DNA from: Salinimicrobium sp050750585
Lineage (GTDB): Bacteria > Bacteroidota > Bacteroidia > Flavobacteriales > Flavobacteriaceae
Direction of reading: 5' to 3'
DNA length: 64,000 nt
Assembly (NCBI RefSeq): GCF_050750585.1
Contig: NZ_JBOJLM010000016.1
Coordinates: forward strand, 1 to 64,000
This document shows, one piece after another, positions 1 through 8,111 of this stretch (the first letter of the stretch is position 1; each line of letters opens with the position of its first letter). The translations under genes and the position numbers were made by a program. The notes beneath the pieces are model-generated. The model was not told the DNA's origin. It worked only from the letters and a program-made list of their open reading frames with translations, and made no database searches.

Positions 1-24
1 GGGTCTCGTTTCAGGAATGTCGCT

Positions 25-47
25 GGCGCGGATTTGCAATCCGTGCC
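25..47. repeat. Dispersed REP-like element, GCGGATTTGCAATCCG family
   Basis: The core GCGGATTTGCAATCCG is an imperfect palindrome (CGGATT / AATCCG arms). Nine more copies occur at about 21969, 22047, 48143, 48379, 48616, 48854, 49984, 50220 and 50454, always outside genes. Elements of this shape resemble REP sequences mobilised in trans by RAYT (Y1-type) transposases; no such transposase is in the window, so that link is inferred. Confidence 0.7.
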
Positions 48-110
48 GTTTACCCAACAAGCATCCCAGTCCCTATGCACCACCCCGTCTCCGCCTCCCG
101 GCGAATCCAT

Positions 111-130
111 CCCTCCTCAGCTGAGGAGGG
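111..130. repeat. Perfect 20-bp GC-rich palindrome
   Basis: CCCTCCTCAG is followed directly by its exact reverse complement CTGAGGAGGG. It would form a strong hairpin in RNA or a cruciform in DNA. No T-run follows it on either strand, so a terminator is unlikely; a third family of REP-like palindromes is a reasonable alternative. Confidence 0.55.
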
Positions 131-275
131 GAACATTTAAGCGAGAAGCTTCTGTAGAAAACGATTTTCAGCATCCCCTCCCTTTCATGGCGGGGAAGTG
201 CGAAGGACTGGGAGGGTCTTCTTTCCTCAAAATTACTTCAGGTAATGTAAGGGAAAGCCCTGGAGGGTTGTAGTG

Positions 276-1079
276 CTATTTCACTTCATAAGTGAGAACG
301 TCAACTTCAGAAAGCCTGAAATATCCGAAGGGAAAATTTTCAGGGTTGGTCCGATTTACAATATTTCCTCTCACAATGCTGGGCTGGGTTTGAAAAGGTC
401 CCCCGTTAGAAGTGCCAGCTTGAGAACGCAGTATGAACATATAATCGTAAAATCCGCCGGAGATCCCCTGTATTTCGAACAGCACTAGATCGCCTTCTTC
501 TGCATCTTCGTCGGTGAAAAATGCAAAAGTCTGGTTGCCATTTGTGAATTCATCATTATAGATTTGAAGTGAATACTGCTCATTCAGGTAACGAAAGAAA
601 TAGAAATTTTCTGCATCTACAGGGTCTTCATAAAATACTTTAAACTCATATTCATCTCCTGAAAACCCACCCAGTTCCTGTTCAACGAAAAGCAGATTGG
701 GAGTGGTGTAATACTCTTCTGTGGCAATATACACTTCATCTTCATAGATCACCTCGAGCTGATAGGTGCTATTCTCTACAGGTATTATTTTGTCATTCTG
801 ATAAATGCCTTCGGTTACCTCTTCAAAAATGTATTCCTCGCCTGTCTCGGAAGTGATCTTTACGCTTGCCCCGGTTGCCGGTGGTACTTCGTCATCAAAA
901 TAAGGGGCTGTTGTAGTAAGTTTAATGCTCTGTAAATTCGTTTCCTCTTCATTATTCCACACCAGAGAAGCTTCTATGACGAGCCGTGGTTCAGTTTCTT
1001 CCAAATCAACATCTATCACCTCTTCACATGAGATAAACATCATAAGCAGCAGTAAAAAACCAATTTTTTTCATCGTCAA
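276..1079 (-). CDS. DUF4249 family lipoprotein
   Basis: This 267-residue protein begins with a lipoprotein signal peptide ending in FISC (Cys18), so it should be anchored in the outer membrane or face the periplasm. After the cysteine come an acidic segment and the 'EPRLVIEASL' start that is typical of DUF4249 proteins, which accompany TonB-dependent receptors in Bacteroidota and probably help with substrate capture. Its start codon overlaps the stop of the upstream receptor gene by 4 bp (ATGA), which indicates translational coupling. The substrate cannot be told from sequence. The family call is firm; the role is inferred from its partner. Confidence 0.85.
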   Translation of the reverse strand: MTMKKIGFLLLLMMFISCEEVIDVDLEETEPRLVIEASLVWNNEEETNLQSIKLTTTAPYFDDEVPPATGASVKITSETGEEYIFEEVTEGIYQNDKIIPVENSTYQLEVIYEDEVYIATEEYYTTPNLLFVEQELGGFSGDEYEFKVFYEDPVDAENFYFFRYLNEQYSLQIYNDEFTNGNQTFAFFTDEDAEEGDLVLFEIQGISGGFYDYMFILRSQAGTSNGGPFQTQPSIVRGNIVNRTNPENFPFGYFRLSEVDVLTYEVK

Positions 1080-3439
1080 AATTTAAAGTTGTAGGTGACA
1101 GAGGGCACTATGCCGAAAAGCGAAAGTTTTACAGCTTCATTGACCGAGGTGTCATCGTTCTCCCTAAAGTTAATCGAAACCGCATTTTTACGGGCGTAGA
1201 CGTTGTAGAGCCCAAAATTCCAGGAAGAACTATAACCTTTTTCAAATCTCTTTTTAGGCGTATAGGTAGCTGATATGTCGAGCCTGTGATAATCAGGAAG
1301 TCTGTTACTATTTCGGCCCGCATAGACAGGGATCGTCATGTTTTCGAAAACATACTGCCCGGTAGGGTAAGTTGTGGGAAGACCTGTTTGGTAAATAAAG
1401 TTGGCGCTAAAATCCCATTTTTGACTCACCTCATAAGTAGCAGTCAAGGAAACATCATGCGTCTTATCGTAAGCGGTGGCGTACCACTCCGAATTATTGA
1501 TTCCGGGTTCTGTAGGTGTTCTTCCGGGGGTGCGTTGTTCAGATTTTGATAAGGTATAGGCAAGCCATCCGGTGAATTTCCCTTTATTTTTTTTCAGCAG
1601 TAACTCTGCGCCATAAGCCCGGGCTTCTCCCGGTAAAATTACCTGTTCAATAGCATCATTTGCAATAAGATTTGCACCGTCTATATAATCAAGCCGGTCT
1701 CGCAGGGTTTTAAAATAACCTTCAATTTCAAGCGAATATTCATCATTTGAAAAATTTCTGTAATACCCTGCTGCTACCTGGTCCAGAGATTGGGGTTCGA
1801 TATATTTACCACTTGGCGTCCATACATCCAGCGGTGTAGGAGAACTGGTGTTGGTTATAAGGTGCACGTACTGGGTCATCCTGTTATAACTGAGTTTGAC
1901 GCTTTGATCTTCAGCAAAAGAGTAGGCCAGGGCAAGCCTGGGTTCAAAATTTCCAAAAGAACGCTCCACCTCACTTTTTTCTGAAGTTTTTACGCCTACA
2001 GGATCGGCTTCCTGATATATCCCAAACCGTTCGTTGTATCTTACCGGACTTTCATCATAAAGGTTGAGCTCCTCCTGTCCCATTCTCAAAAAGTTGCTGT
2101 ACCTAATGCCATATTCTGCGGAAAGTTTTTCGGAAATTGTATGTTCAACCGATAAATATACAGCCGATTCTAAAGCGTATTTCTTGATAAGTTCTCTCGG
2201 AATAATTCCTGAAGAAGCCGAATTGGGCTCTATTTCTCCCGGATTGAACTCATACCAGGTAGAATGAATGCCGTAGTCCAGGCTCAGGTTCCTGTTTAGA
2301 TAATGGTCGAGATCATATTTGAAATTGATGTTTTTGATCCCGCTGTTCCAGTTGAATCCCACAAAATCTAAGGTGAGACCGTAGTAATAATCGCTGTATA
2401 TGAGTGAAAGATTGCTGAAGATATTATCTTTTAAAACGCGATTCCATCTAAGGTTGAAAACTGAATTCCCATAAATGTTTTTAAAACTGTCACTTAAATT
2501 AAACACATCCCTCCCAAAGTAACCCGAGAATAAAATAGTGTTTTTTTGATCGAGCCTGAAAGTCAGCTTGGTATTGAGATCATAGAAATACGCAGAATTT
2601 TCATTATCAGTTAGTTTTAAAAATAGGTGAGCGTATGAACTTCGGCCTCCAATTAAAAAAGAACTTTTTTCCTTCTCAATTGGTCCTTGCGCAAGCAATC
2701 GACTGGAAATCAGTCCAATTCCGCCATTAGCCTCAAATTCCCGACTATTTCCATCTTTTTGATAAATATCGAGGACAGAAGATACTCTTCCGCCGTAATT
2801 GGCGGGTATACCTCCTTTATACAGCTTCAGGTTCTTTATGGCATCGGGATTAAATACCGAAAATAATCCAAACAGGTGACTGGAGTTATAGATAGTGGCT
2901 TCATCGAGTAAAATAAGATTTTGATCGGCTGCACCGCCGCGTACGTTGAAACCTGAAGAACCCTCACCGGCATTTGAAACTCCGGGAAGTAAAAGCAGGG
3001 ATTTAACGATATCTACCTCCCCAAAAACTACAGGTTGTTTCTGAATAGTGGCGATTTCCAGCTTATTTACGCTCATTTCGGGCTTTCTTATATTGAGCCG
3101 CTCACTGTCATCGGTGATCACTACTTCCTCGAGATCCTGGGCAGCTGTGTTTAGCTGAAAGTTCAGGTTCATATCCTTATTTACGTCCACCATCTGAGAG
3201 ACAGACTGATAACCGAGATAAGAAACTTCCATCCTGTGAGTGCCTTCAGGAATTTTTATGGAGTAAAATCCATAGTCATTGGTCACGGTTCCTGTTTGTA
3301 GTTGAGGGAAAAGAATATTGACTCCCGCAAGGGTCTCGTTGTTCTGGACGTCTTTTATAACTCCATTAATAACAAGGGTTTCCTGCGCCCATAACGACAT
3401 GCAGGAGAGGAAAAAAGAGAAGAAAATTAATTTTTTCAA
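1076..3439 (-). CDS. TonB-dependent receptor with carboxypeptidase-like regulatory domain
   Basis: The 787-residue protein has a signal peptide (about 1-18), a carboxypeptidase-D regulatory-like domain (about 20-105, starting 'LVINGVIKD' and including the 'GTVTNDYGFYSIKIPEG' turn), a plug domain (about 115-220, with 'PGVSNAGEGSSGFNVRGG' and 'LLDEATIYN'), then a long beta-barrel ending in a terminal phenylalanine (YNFKF), the usual outer-membrane insertion signal. It lacks the length and features of SusC-type glycan transporters. It forms a two-gene unit with the following DUF4249 lipoprotein. It probably imports a small ligand using TonB energy; the ligand is unknown. Confidence 0.9.
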   Translation of the reverse strand: MKKLIFFSFFLSCMSLWAQETLVINGVIKDVQNNETLAGVNILFPQLQTGTVTNDYGFYSIKIPEGTHRMEVSYLGYQSVSQMVDVNKDMNLNFQLNTAAQDLEEVVITDDSERLNIRKPEMSVNKLEIATIQKQPVVFGEVDIVKSLLLLPGVSNAGEGSSGFNVRGGAADQNLILLDEATIYNSSHLFGLFSVFNPDAIKNLKLYKGGIPANYGGRVSSVLDIYQKDGNSREFEANGGIGLISSRLLAQGPIEKEKSSFLIGGRSSYAHLFLKLTDNENSAYFYDLNTKLTFRLDQKNTILFSGYFGRDVFNLSDSFKNIYGNSVFNLRWNRVLKDNIFSNLSLIYSDYYYGLTLDFVGFNWNSGIKNINFKYDLDHYLNRNLSLDYGIHSTWYEFNPGEIEPNSASSGIIPRELIKKYALESAVYLSVEHTISEKLSAEYGIRYSNFLRMGQEELNLYDESPVRYNERFGIYQEADPVGVKTSEKSEVERSFGNFEPRLALAYSFAEDQSVKLSYNRMTQYVHLITNTSSPTPLDVWTPSGKYIEPQSLDQVAAGYYRNFSNDEYSLEIEGYFKTLRDRLDYIDGANLIANDAIEQVILPGEARAYGAELLLKKNKGKFTGWLAYTLSKSEQRTPGRTPTEPGINNSEWYATAYDKTHDVSLTATYEVSQKWDFSANFIYQTGLPTTYPTGQYVFENMTIPVYAGRNSNRLPDYHRLDISATYTPKKRFEKGYSSSWNFGLYNVYARKNAVSINFRENDDTSVNEAVKLSLFGIVPSVTYNFKF

Positions 3440-3473
3440 AAATAAGGAGTTTTAAAATTGTCATTTTTGACAC

Positions 3474-3704
3474 CTAATCGAACAGCGATTTCATAACAGT
3501 ACTTATTCCTTTAAACATGAGGAAAATAGCCGCTGCCATAGCGATCAATGCGAAAATAAGAACAGGAATGAACCAGGGGCTTTCGGTATTTTTAAACGAA
3601 CTAAAAAGCACCACTGGACCTATAAAGGAAAGGGGTAACGCTCCGGCGAGAAAATTAAGCCCTTTTAGTAACAGGCTTTTATTGGTATGTTTCATATTTC
3701 TCAA
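3474..3704 (-). CDS. Small two-helix membrane protein (DUF6095-like)
   Basis: This 76-residue protein has two hydrophobic helices (about 15-36 and 44-66) separated by a short polar loop containing 'ESPWF', with a basic N-terminus. The layout resembles small inner-membrane proteins annotated DUF6095 in flavobacteria; I recall that match by pattern only. The frame begins MRNMKH, so Met1 and Met4 are both possible starts. It lies just upstream of the receptor gene on the same strand, separated by 34 bp that hold a degenerate copy of the window's 19-bp palindrome. Function unknown. Confidence 0.65.
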   Translation of the reverse strand: MRNMKHTNKSLLLKGLNFLAGALPLSFIGPVVLFSSFKNTESPWFIPVLIFALIAMAAAIFLMFKGISTVMKSLFD

Positions 3705-3828
3705 AGATAATTATTCCTTTACAAAATTTCTTTTAATTACTCTGATCCTTTCAAGTCTCTTATTTTCATATATTTAGATCGATGCAAGCTTTTGTTGCTG
3801 CCGGGTGTATAAATATTTTTTGGTAATA

Positions 3829-3874
3829 TTAATCCAGAATTAACATATATCAAAGCATTTTATGTTTAATTTTG
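3829..3874 (+). promoter_or_regulatory. Candidate promoter and operator of the pigment operon
   Basis: TAATTTTG at 3867-3874 matches the Bacteroidota TAnnTTTG box and would place the transcript start about 10 bp before the regulator's ATG. Upstream, TTAAT-CCAGA-ATTAA (3829-3843) is a short inverted repeat in very AT-rich DNA and could be bound by the MerR-type regulator encoded next. No TTG is at the ideal -33 distance, so this is a weak call. Confidence 0.35.
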
Positions 3875-3892
3875 GATTTAAATATTTAAACA

Positions 3893-4789
3893 ATGGATCA
3901 GTTTTCCATAAGTCAGCTTTCCCAGTTTTCAGGAATAAAAGCTCATACCATTCGCATTTGGGAAAAGCGATATAATGCGCTTAATCCGCACCGGTCTCAG
4001 GGTAATACGCGCTATTATGACGGAGCGCAATTGCGACGACTGCTCAATATTGTTGGATTACTGCCTACGGGTAAAAAGATATCCAAATTATGTAGCCTTA
4101 GCGATGAAGAGCTTCATAAAATGAGACTGGAATATGAAAAGGAAGCTGGTGTAGAGAGTGATTACCAGTATTTTATCAATCAGCTTATTGCTGCAGGGAT
4201 GAGCTATGACGAAGCCAATTTTGAGAAAGTATTTTCTCATTGCCTGTTGAAATTTGGCCTTGAAAAAATGTATATTGAAATAATACTTCCGTTGTTAGAT
4301 CGAATTGGACTCATGTGGTCTGTAGATAATATTCCTCCTTCCCAGGAGCATTTTATCTCTAATCTTTTGAGGCAAAAGATGTTTACGGCTATAGACTCTA
4401 TGCCGCCCACTTCGGAAACGGGAGAAAACTGGTTGTTGTTTTTACCCGAAGATGAATATCACGAATTAGGACTTCTGTTTTCGAATTTTTTGTTGAGGAG
4501 CAGTGGGAGAAATGTAATTTATCTAGGGGCAAATGTGCCTCTTGCTTCTGTCGATAATTGTATCAAAGACCTTCATATTGAGAACCTGTTGATCTTCATG
4601 GTACGTTGTGATTTGCCCGAGAATATAGAATCTTACCTGAATGAGCTTCGGAAGATTGCAGGGAACCGAAAAGTGTTTGTTGCAGGGAGGGAAACAAGTT
4701 CCGAAGGAGTTTCAACAAATGAGAATCTGGTAAAGATCTCTCAAGTAGAAGACCTTCAACGTGAACTAAAACGAACTAAAGTAGCCTAA
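3893..4789 (+). CDS. CarH/LitR-like MerR regulator with B12-binding domain
   Basis: The 298-residue protein has an N-terminal MerR winged-helix DNA-binding domain (about 4-70, 'HTIRIWEKRY' and 'NTRYYDGAQLRRL'), a helical-bundle domain (about 90-170) and a C-terminal cobalamin-binding fold (about 180-290). Two motifs stand out: W142-x9-E152-H153, the spacing of the CarH light-sensing motif that caps adenosylcobalamin, and E188-x-H190-xx-G193, the histidine motif that ligates cobalt from below. It heads a carotenoid operon, as CarH/CarA/LitR genes do elsewhere, so a dark repressor released by light is the likely role. The residue after the motif tryptophan is Ser143; from memory, Thermus CarH has the light-state ligand His132 there, so the photoproduct may differ. 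It ends 4 bp before crtI. Confidence 0.88.
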   Translation: MDQFSISQLSQFSGIKAHTIRIWEKRYNALNPHRSQGNTRYYDGAQLRRLLNIVGLLPTGKKISKLCSLSDEELHKMRLEYEKEAGVESDYQYFINQLIAAGMSYDEANFEKVFSHCLLKFGLEKMYIEIILPLLDRIGLMWSVDNIPPSQEHFISNLLRQKMFTAIDSMPPTSETGENWLLFLPEDEYHELGLLFSNFLLRSSGRNVIYLGANVPLASVDNCIKDLHIENLLIFMVRCDLPENIESYLNELRKIAGNRKVFVAGRETSSEGVSTNENLVKISQVEDLQRELKRTKVA

Positions 4790-4793
4790 AAAT

Positions 4794-6290
4794 ATGTCAA
4801 AAATAGCAGTAATAGGAGCAGGTTTTTCGGGGTTGAGTGCAGCTGCATATTTGGGCGCAGCCGGCCACGAGGTGCACCTGTTTGAAAAGAACAGCACCGC
4901 TGGTGGTAGAGCCAGGCAATTACAAACTTCAGGAGGTTATACTTTTGACATGGGGCCAAGCTGGTACTGGATGCCCGATGTATTTGAAAAATTCTTCGGC
5001 GACTTTGGGTACAAAGTGCAGGAACTCTATAAGCTCGACCTTTTGGACCCTTCTTTTGAGGTTGTATTTCCGCAGAATGAAAAATTGAGCATACCCGAAA
5101 ATTACGATCAGTTACGGGAGCTTTTCGAGAGTATTGAAGTAGGAAGTGCCGCCAAACTCGATAAATTCATGGAAGAGGCCCAGTATAAATATGAGCAGGG
5201 TATGGAGAGACTGGTGTATATGCCGGGTATTTCCCTAACCGAGTTTGTAGACCTTGATCTTATAAAAGGTGCTATGCGACTGCAGGTTTTTTCTTCCTTT
5301 AGCAAGCACGTGCGCAAATATTTCAAAGATCCCAAGCTGATAGCCCTTATGGAATTTCCTGTGTTATTTCTGGGCGCCATGCCTCAGGATACGCCGGCCC
5401 TTTACAGCCTTATGAATTATGCCGGACTCAAGCTGGGAACCTGGTATCCGCAGGGCGGGTTTGGAAGCGTGATTGCGGCCATGGTTAAAGTTGCTAAAGC
5501 CCAGGGAGTGCAAATTTATCTTGATGCGCCCGTAGAGCAGATCATAGCAACTGATAAAAGCGTGAAAAGCCTAAAAGTACACGGCGAAGAAATTGAGTTT
5601 GATGCTGTTGTGGCAGCTGCCGATTATCACCATGTTGAGGAAAAATTACTTCAGAAGGAACATCAGAATTACAGCGAAAAGTACTGGGAGAATAAAACCT
5701 TTGCGCCGTCCTGTCTTATTTATTACCTGGGAGTTTCCGAAAGAATTCCTGAGCTGGAGCATCATACCCTCTTTTTTGATGAAGATCTTTTTGATCATTC
5801 TGTAGAAATCTACAAAGAGCCAAACTGGCCTAAAAAGCCTTTATTCTATGTTTGTTGCCCTTCAAGAACCGATGATACTGTAGCTCCCGAAGGCCACGAA
5901 AACCTTTTCCTGCTTATGCCTTTGGCGCCGGGATTAAAGGATGAAGAGCCAACCAGGGAAAAGTTCTTTCAAATCATGATCAAGAGGCTGGAAAAACAAA
6001 TAGGACGAAAAATTTCCGGAAAGATAGATCATAAAGAGAGCTATTGTGTCTCCAATTTTATTGAAGATTACAACTCCTACAAAGGTAATGCCTACGGGCT
6101 GGCCAATACGCTGCAACAAACGGCCATACTCAAGCCAAAAATAAGGAACAAGAAACTCGGAAATCTTTTCTATACCGGGCAACTTACCGTTCCCGGGCCG
6201 GGAGTGCCTCCATCGCTCATCTCGGGTAAGATCGCGGCAGAACAAGTTATTAAGGAATTAAAAAAGAAGAAGTTTGAAGTCACTGTTTGA
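4794..6290 (+). CDS. crtI: Phytoene desaturase (CrtI type)
   Basis: This 498-residue FAD enzyme starts with a dinucleotide-binding motif (V-I-G-A-G-F-S-G-L-S, about residues 5-15) followed by the acidic end of the second strand ('LFEKN') and the 'GGRA' turn. It closes with the CrtI signature 'GQLTVPGPGVPPSLISGK', a second FAD contact region. Bacterial CrtI converts 15-cis-phytoene to all-trans-lycopene through four desaturations at the inner membrane. The length is normal for the family. Its end overlaps the start of crtB by 17 bp, so the two are translated together. The neighbours (crtB, crtZ, lycopene cyclase) confirm the pathway role. Confidence 0.95.
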   Translation: MSKIAVIGAGFSGLSAAAYLGAAGHEVHLFEKNSTAGGRARQLQTSGGYTFDMGPSWYWMPDVFEKFFGDFGYKVQELYKLDLLDPSFEVVFPQNEKLSIPENYDQLRELFESIEVGSAAKLDKFMEEAQYKYEQGMERLVYMPGISLTEFVDLDLIKGAMRLQVFSSFSKHVRKYFKDPKLIALMEFPVLFLGAMPQDTPALYSLMNYAGLKLGTWYPQGGFGSVIAAMVKVAKAQGVQIYLDAPVEQIIATDKSVKSLKVHGEEIEFDAVVAAADYHHVEEKLLQKEHQNYSEKYWENKTFAPSCLIYYLGVSERIPELEHHTLFFDEDLFDHSVEIYKEPNWPKKPLFYVCCPSRTDDTVAPEGHENLFLLMPLAPGLKDEEPTREKFFQIMIKRLEKQIGRKISGKIDHKESYCVSNFIEDYNSYKGNAYGLANTLQQTAILKPKIRNKKLGNLFYTGQLTVPGPGVPPSLISGKIAAEQVIKELKKKKFEVTV

Positions 6291-7110
6291 TGATCTGTCG
6301 GTACAGGTGAGCCGCCTCACTACACGCTCCTATAGTACCAGCTTTTCGCTGGGAATCTATTTTTTGCATGACCGGCTGCGTGATCCAATTTATTCTATCT
6401 ACGGATTTGTAAGGGTTGCCGATGAGATTGTTGACAGTTTTGAAGGATATGACCAGGAATACCTGCTTAGAAAATTTCGTGAAGATACTTATGAAGCTCT
6501 CGAGTTAAAGATCTCTGCAAATCCTATCCTGAATTCTTTTCAGGAAGTGGTACATGAGTACGACATAGATACTCAGCTTATCGATACATTTTTGCAGAGC
6601 ATGGAAATGGACCTTCAAAAAGTGGATTATACCGATGAAAAATATCAGCAGTACATTTTAGGTTCTGCCGAAGTGGTAGGCCTTATGTGCCTGCACGTTT
6701 TTACCGGCGGAGATAAAAAAATGTTTGCAGAGCTTAAGCCCTATGCAATGAAACTTGGTGCTGCCTTTCAAAAAGTAAACTTTCTCAGAGACCTGAAAGA
6801 TGACTACCATGTTTTGGGAAGAACTTATTTTCCCGGGGTTGATATGGAAAACTTTTCGGGGGAGGCTAAAAAGCAAATCGAACAGGAGATTGAAGAAGAT
6901 TTTAGCATTGCCCTGCAGGGAATAAAGATGCTTCCTGCTTCATCAAAAGGTGGCGTTTACCTGGCATATGTGTATTATCAGTCTTTATTTAAGAAGATCA
7001 AGAGATTACCGGCAAAGCGTGTACTATCAGGCAGGATTAGAATAAATAATGGCAGGAAAGTGGGCTTGATGATCAATAGTTTATTGGAATGCAAAATGAG
7101 AATGGTTTGA
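6274..7110 (+). CDS. crtB: Phytoene synthase (CrtB)
   Basis: This 278-residue squalene/phytoene synthase family protein joins two geranylgeranyl diphosphates to phytoene, the first committed carotenoid step. The two aspartate-rich motifs that bind Mg-diphosphate are present: D50-EIV-D54 and D173-LKD-D177, the latter in the typical 'NFLRDLKDD' setting. The start is a TTG inside the last codons of crtI; no ATG lies near the expected N-terminus, and starting here gives the usual family length. The gene also overlaps the following reading frame by 22 bp. An initiation-weak TTG after an overlapping gene suggests translational coupling to crtI. Confidence 0.93.
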   Translation: MKSLFDDLSVQVSRLTTRSYSTSFSLGIYFLHDRLRDPIYSIYGFVRVADEIVDSFEGYDQEYLLRKFREDTYEALELKISANPILNSFQEVVHEYDIDTQLIDTFLQSMEMDLQKVDYTDEKYQQYILGSAEVVGLMCLHVFTGGDKKMFAELKPYAMKLGAAFQKVNFLRDLKDDYHVLGRTYFPGVDMENFSGEAKKQIEQEIEEDFSIALQGIKMLPASSKGGVYLAYVYYQSLFKKIKRLPAKRVLSGRIRINNGRKVGLMINSLLECKMRMV

Positions 7111-7601
7111 AAAATATTATCATGATTTTTTTGCTGATGACTGGCGGAATGTTCGCTCAGGATATGAATCTTTCAGAAGCAAGAATGTTGTATGACCGTG
7201 CTGTAGAAAATGAGGAGGCAGCTGCGCGTCTTTTGAAAATTTCAGAAGCAAATACTTTTACACATCCTGTGATGATGGGGTATAAAGCAGCGGGACATAT
7301 GATGATGGCCAAGCATGTAGGAAATCCATTTAAAAAGATGTCGCACTTTAATAAAGGGAAAGACATTCTGGGCACCGCAATTTCAGCCGATAAAAATAAT
7401 CTTGAACTGCGCTTTCTGAGGTTTGCCGTACAGGCCGAAGCCCCGGGTTTTTTGGGGTATAGAGATAACCTTGATGAAGACAAGCGCTTGTTGCTCAATG
7501 GGGTGGGAAATATTAAAGATCCTGTACTTCAAAACATGATCCTGAAGTACCTCAAAACTTCAAAAGGTCTTACAACTTCAGAAAAAGAAAAATTGGATTA
7601 G
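7089..7601 (+). CDS. Unknown secreted protein inside the carotenoid operon
   Basis: This 170-residue protein starts within the 3' end of crtB. A hydrophobic segment (about 9-22) followed by 'MFAQDMN' is a Sec signal peptide likely cut after Ala, so the product should be periplasmic. The remainder is mostly helical: 'MNLSEARMLYDRAVENEEAAARLL', a methionine-rich 'GYKAAGHMMMAKH' stretch, then 'LELRFLRFAVQAEAPGFLGY', a pattern reminiscent of TPR-like helix pairs. I do not recognise a named family. Its tight position between crtB and crtZ suggests a link to pigment synthesis, transport or the envelope. The shorter start at residue 12 would shorten but not abolish the signal peptide. Confidence 0.8.
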   Translation: MQNENGLKNIIMIFLLMTGGMFAQDMNLSEARMLYDRAVENEEAAARLLKISEANTFTHPVMMGYKAAGHMMMAKHVGNPFKKMSHFNKGKDILGTAISADKNNLELRFLRFAVQAEAPGFLGYRDNLDEDKRLLLNGVGNIKDPVLQNMILKYLKTSKGLTTSEKEKLD

Positions 7602-7640
7602 CCGGTTGAAATTCAGTAAATTGGAACTACTAAAAAAAAT

Positions 7641-8111
7641 ATGATGGAAACAATTGCAATAAATTTTCTTATAGTCCTTGCCTCTTTTCTTGCTATGGAA
7701 GGTGTTGCGTGGTTTACCCATAAATATATCATGCACGGGCTGCTATGGACTTTACACAAAGACCACCACAAAAAAGAGTCAAAAGGTTTTTTTGAACACA
7801 ACGATTTCTTTTTCCTCATTTTTGCGGTTCCCGGCATTGTATGCCTTTACCTGGGTATGGAAGCCGGTTATAATTTCCTTTTTTGGATAGGCCTGGGAAT
7901 TACACTTTACGGGATGGCGTACTTTTTTGTTCATGACATCTTTATTCATCAGCGATTTAAAGTGTTGCGCAAGGCAGACAATCCCTATTTTAAAGCCATT
8001 CGCCGGGCCCATAAAATGCATCATAAACACATAGGTAAAGAGGATGGGGAATGCTTCGGAATGCTGTGGGTGCCAATGAAATATTTTAGGGAACAAAGAA
8101 AAACTGCCTGA
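7641..8111 (+). CDS. crtZ: Beta-carotene hydroxylase (CrtZ)
   Basis: This 156-residue membrane di-iron hydroxylase carries the complete histidine set of the fatty-acid-hydroxylase superfamily in CrtZ arrangement: H27-x4-H32, H39-xx-H42-H43, H98-x4-H103 and H124-xx-H127-H128. Hydrophobic segments between them form about four helices. It adds hydroxyls to C3 and C3' of the beta rings, turning beta-carotene into zeaxanthin. Translation could start at either of two adjacent ATG codons. Its stop shares one base with the start of the lycopene cyclase gene. There is no ketolase gene in the window, so zeaxanthin is the expected end product here. Confidence 0.93.
   Translation: MMETIAINFLIVLASFLAMEGVAWFTHKYIMHGLLWTLHKDHHKKESKGFFEHNDFFFLIFAVPGIVCLYLGMEAGYNFLFWIGLGITLYGMAYFFVHDIFIHQRFKVLRKADNPYFKAIRRAHKMHHKHIGKEDGECFGMLWVPMKYFREQRKTA

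Larger units (their letters stand above)
1..275. other. Gene-free left end with palindromic repeats
   Basis: I see no convincing gene here; the open frames crossing it have no recognisable features and run into the end of the lipoprotein gene on the other strand. The stretch is locally GC-rich compared with its surroundings. It contains one copy of the dispersed GCGGATTTGCAATCCG element and a perfect 20-bp palindrome (both listed separately), then alternating C-rich and G-rich blocks near 174-220 that could pair with each other. It resembles an intergenic repeat nest of the kind common in Bacteroidota. Confidence 0.6.

Noticed and set aside
34..488. Open frames at the left edge on the plus strand
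   Set aside because: They run through palindromic repeats and across the end of the DUF4249 gene, with no protein-like features.
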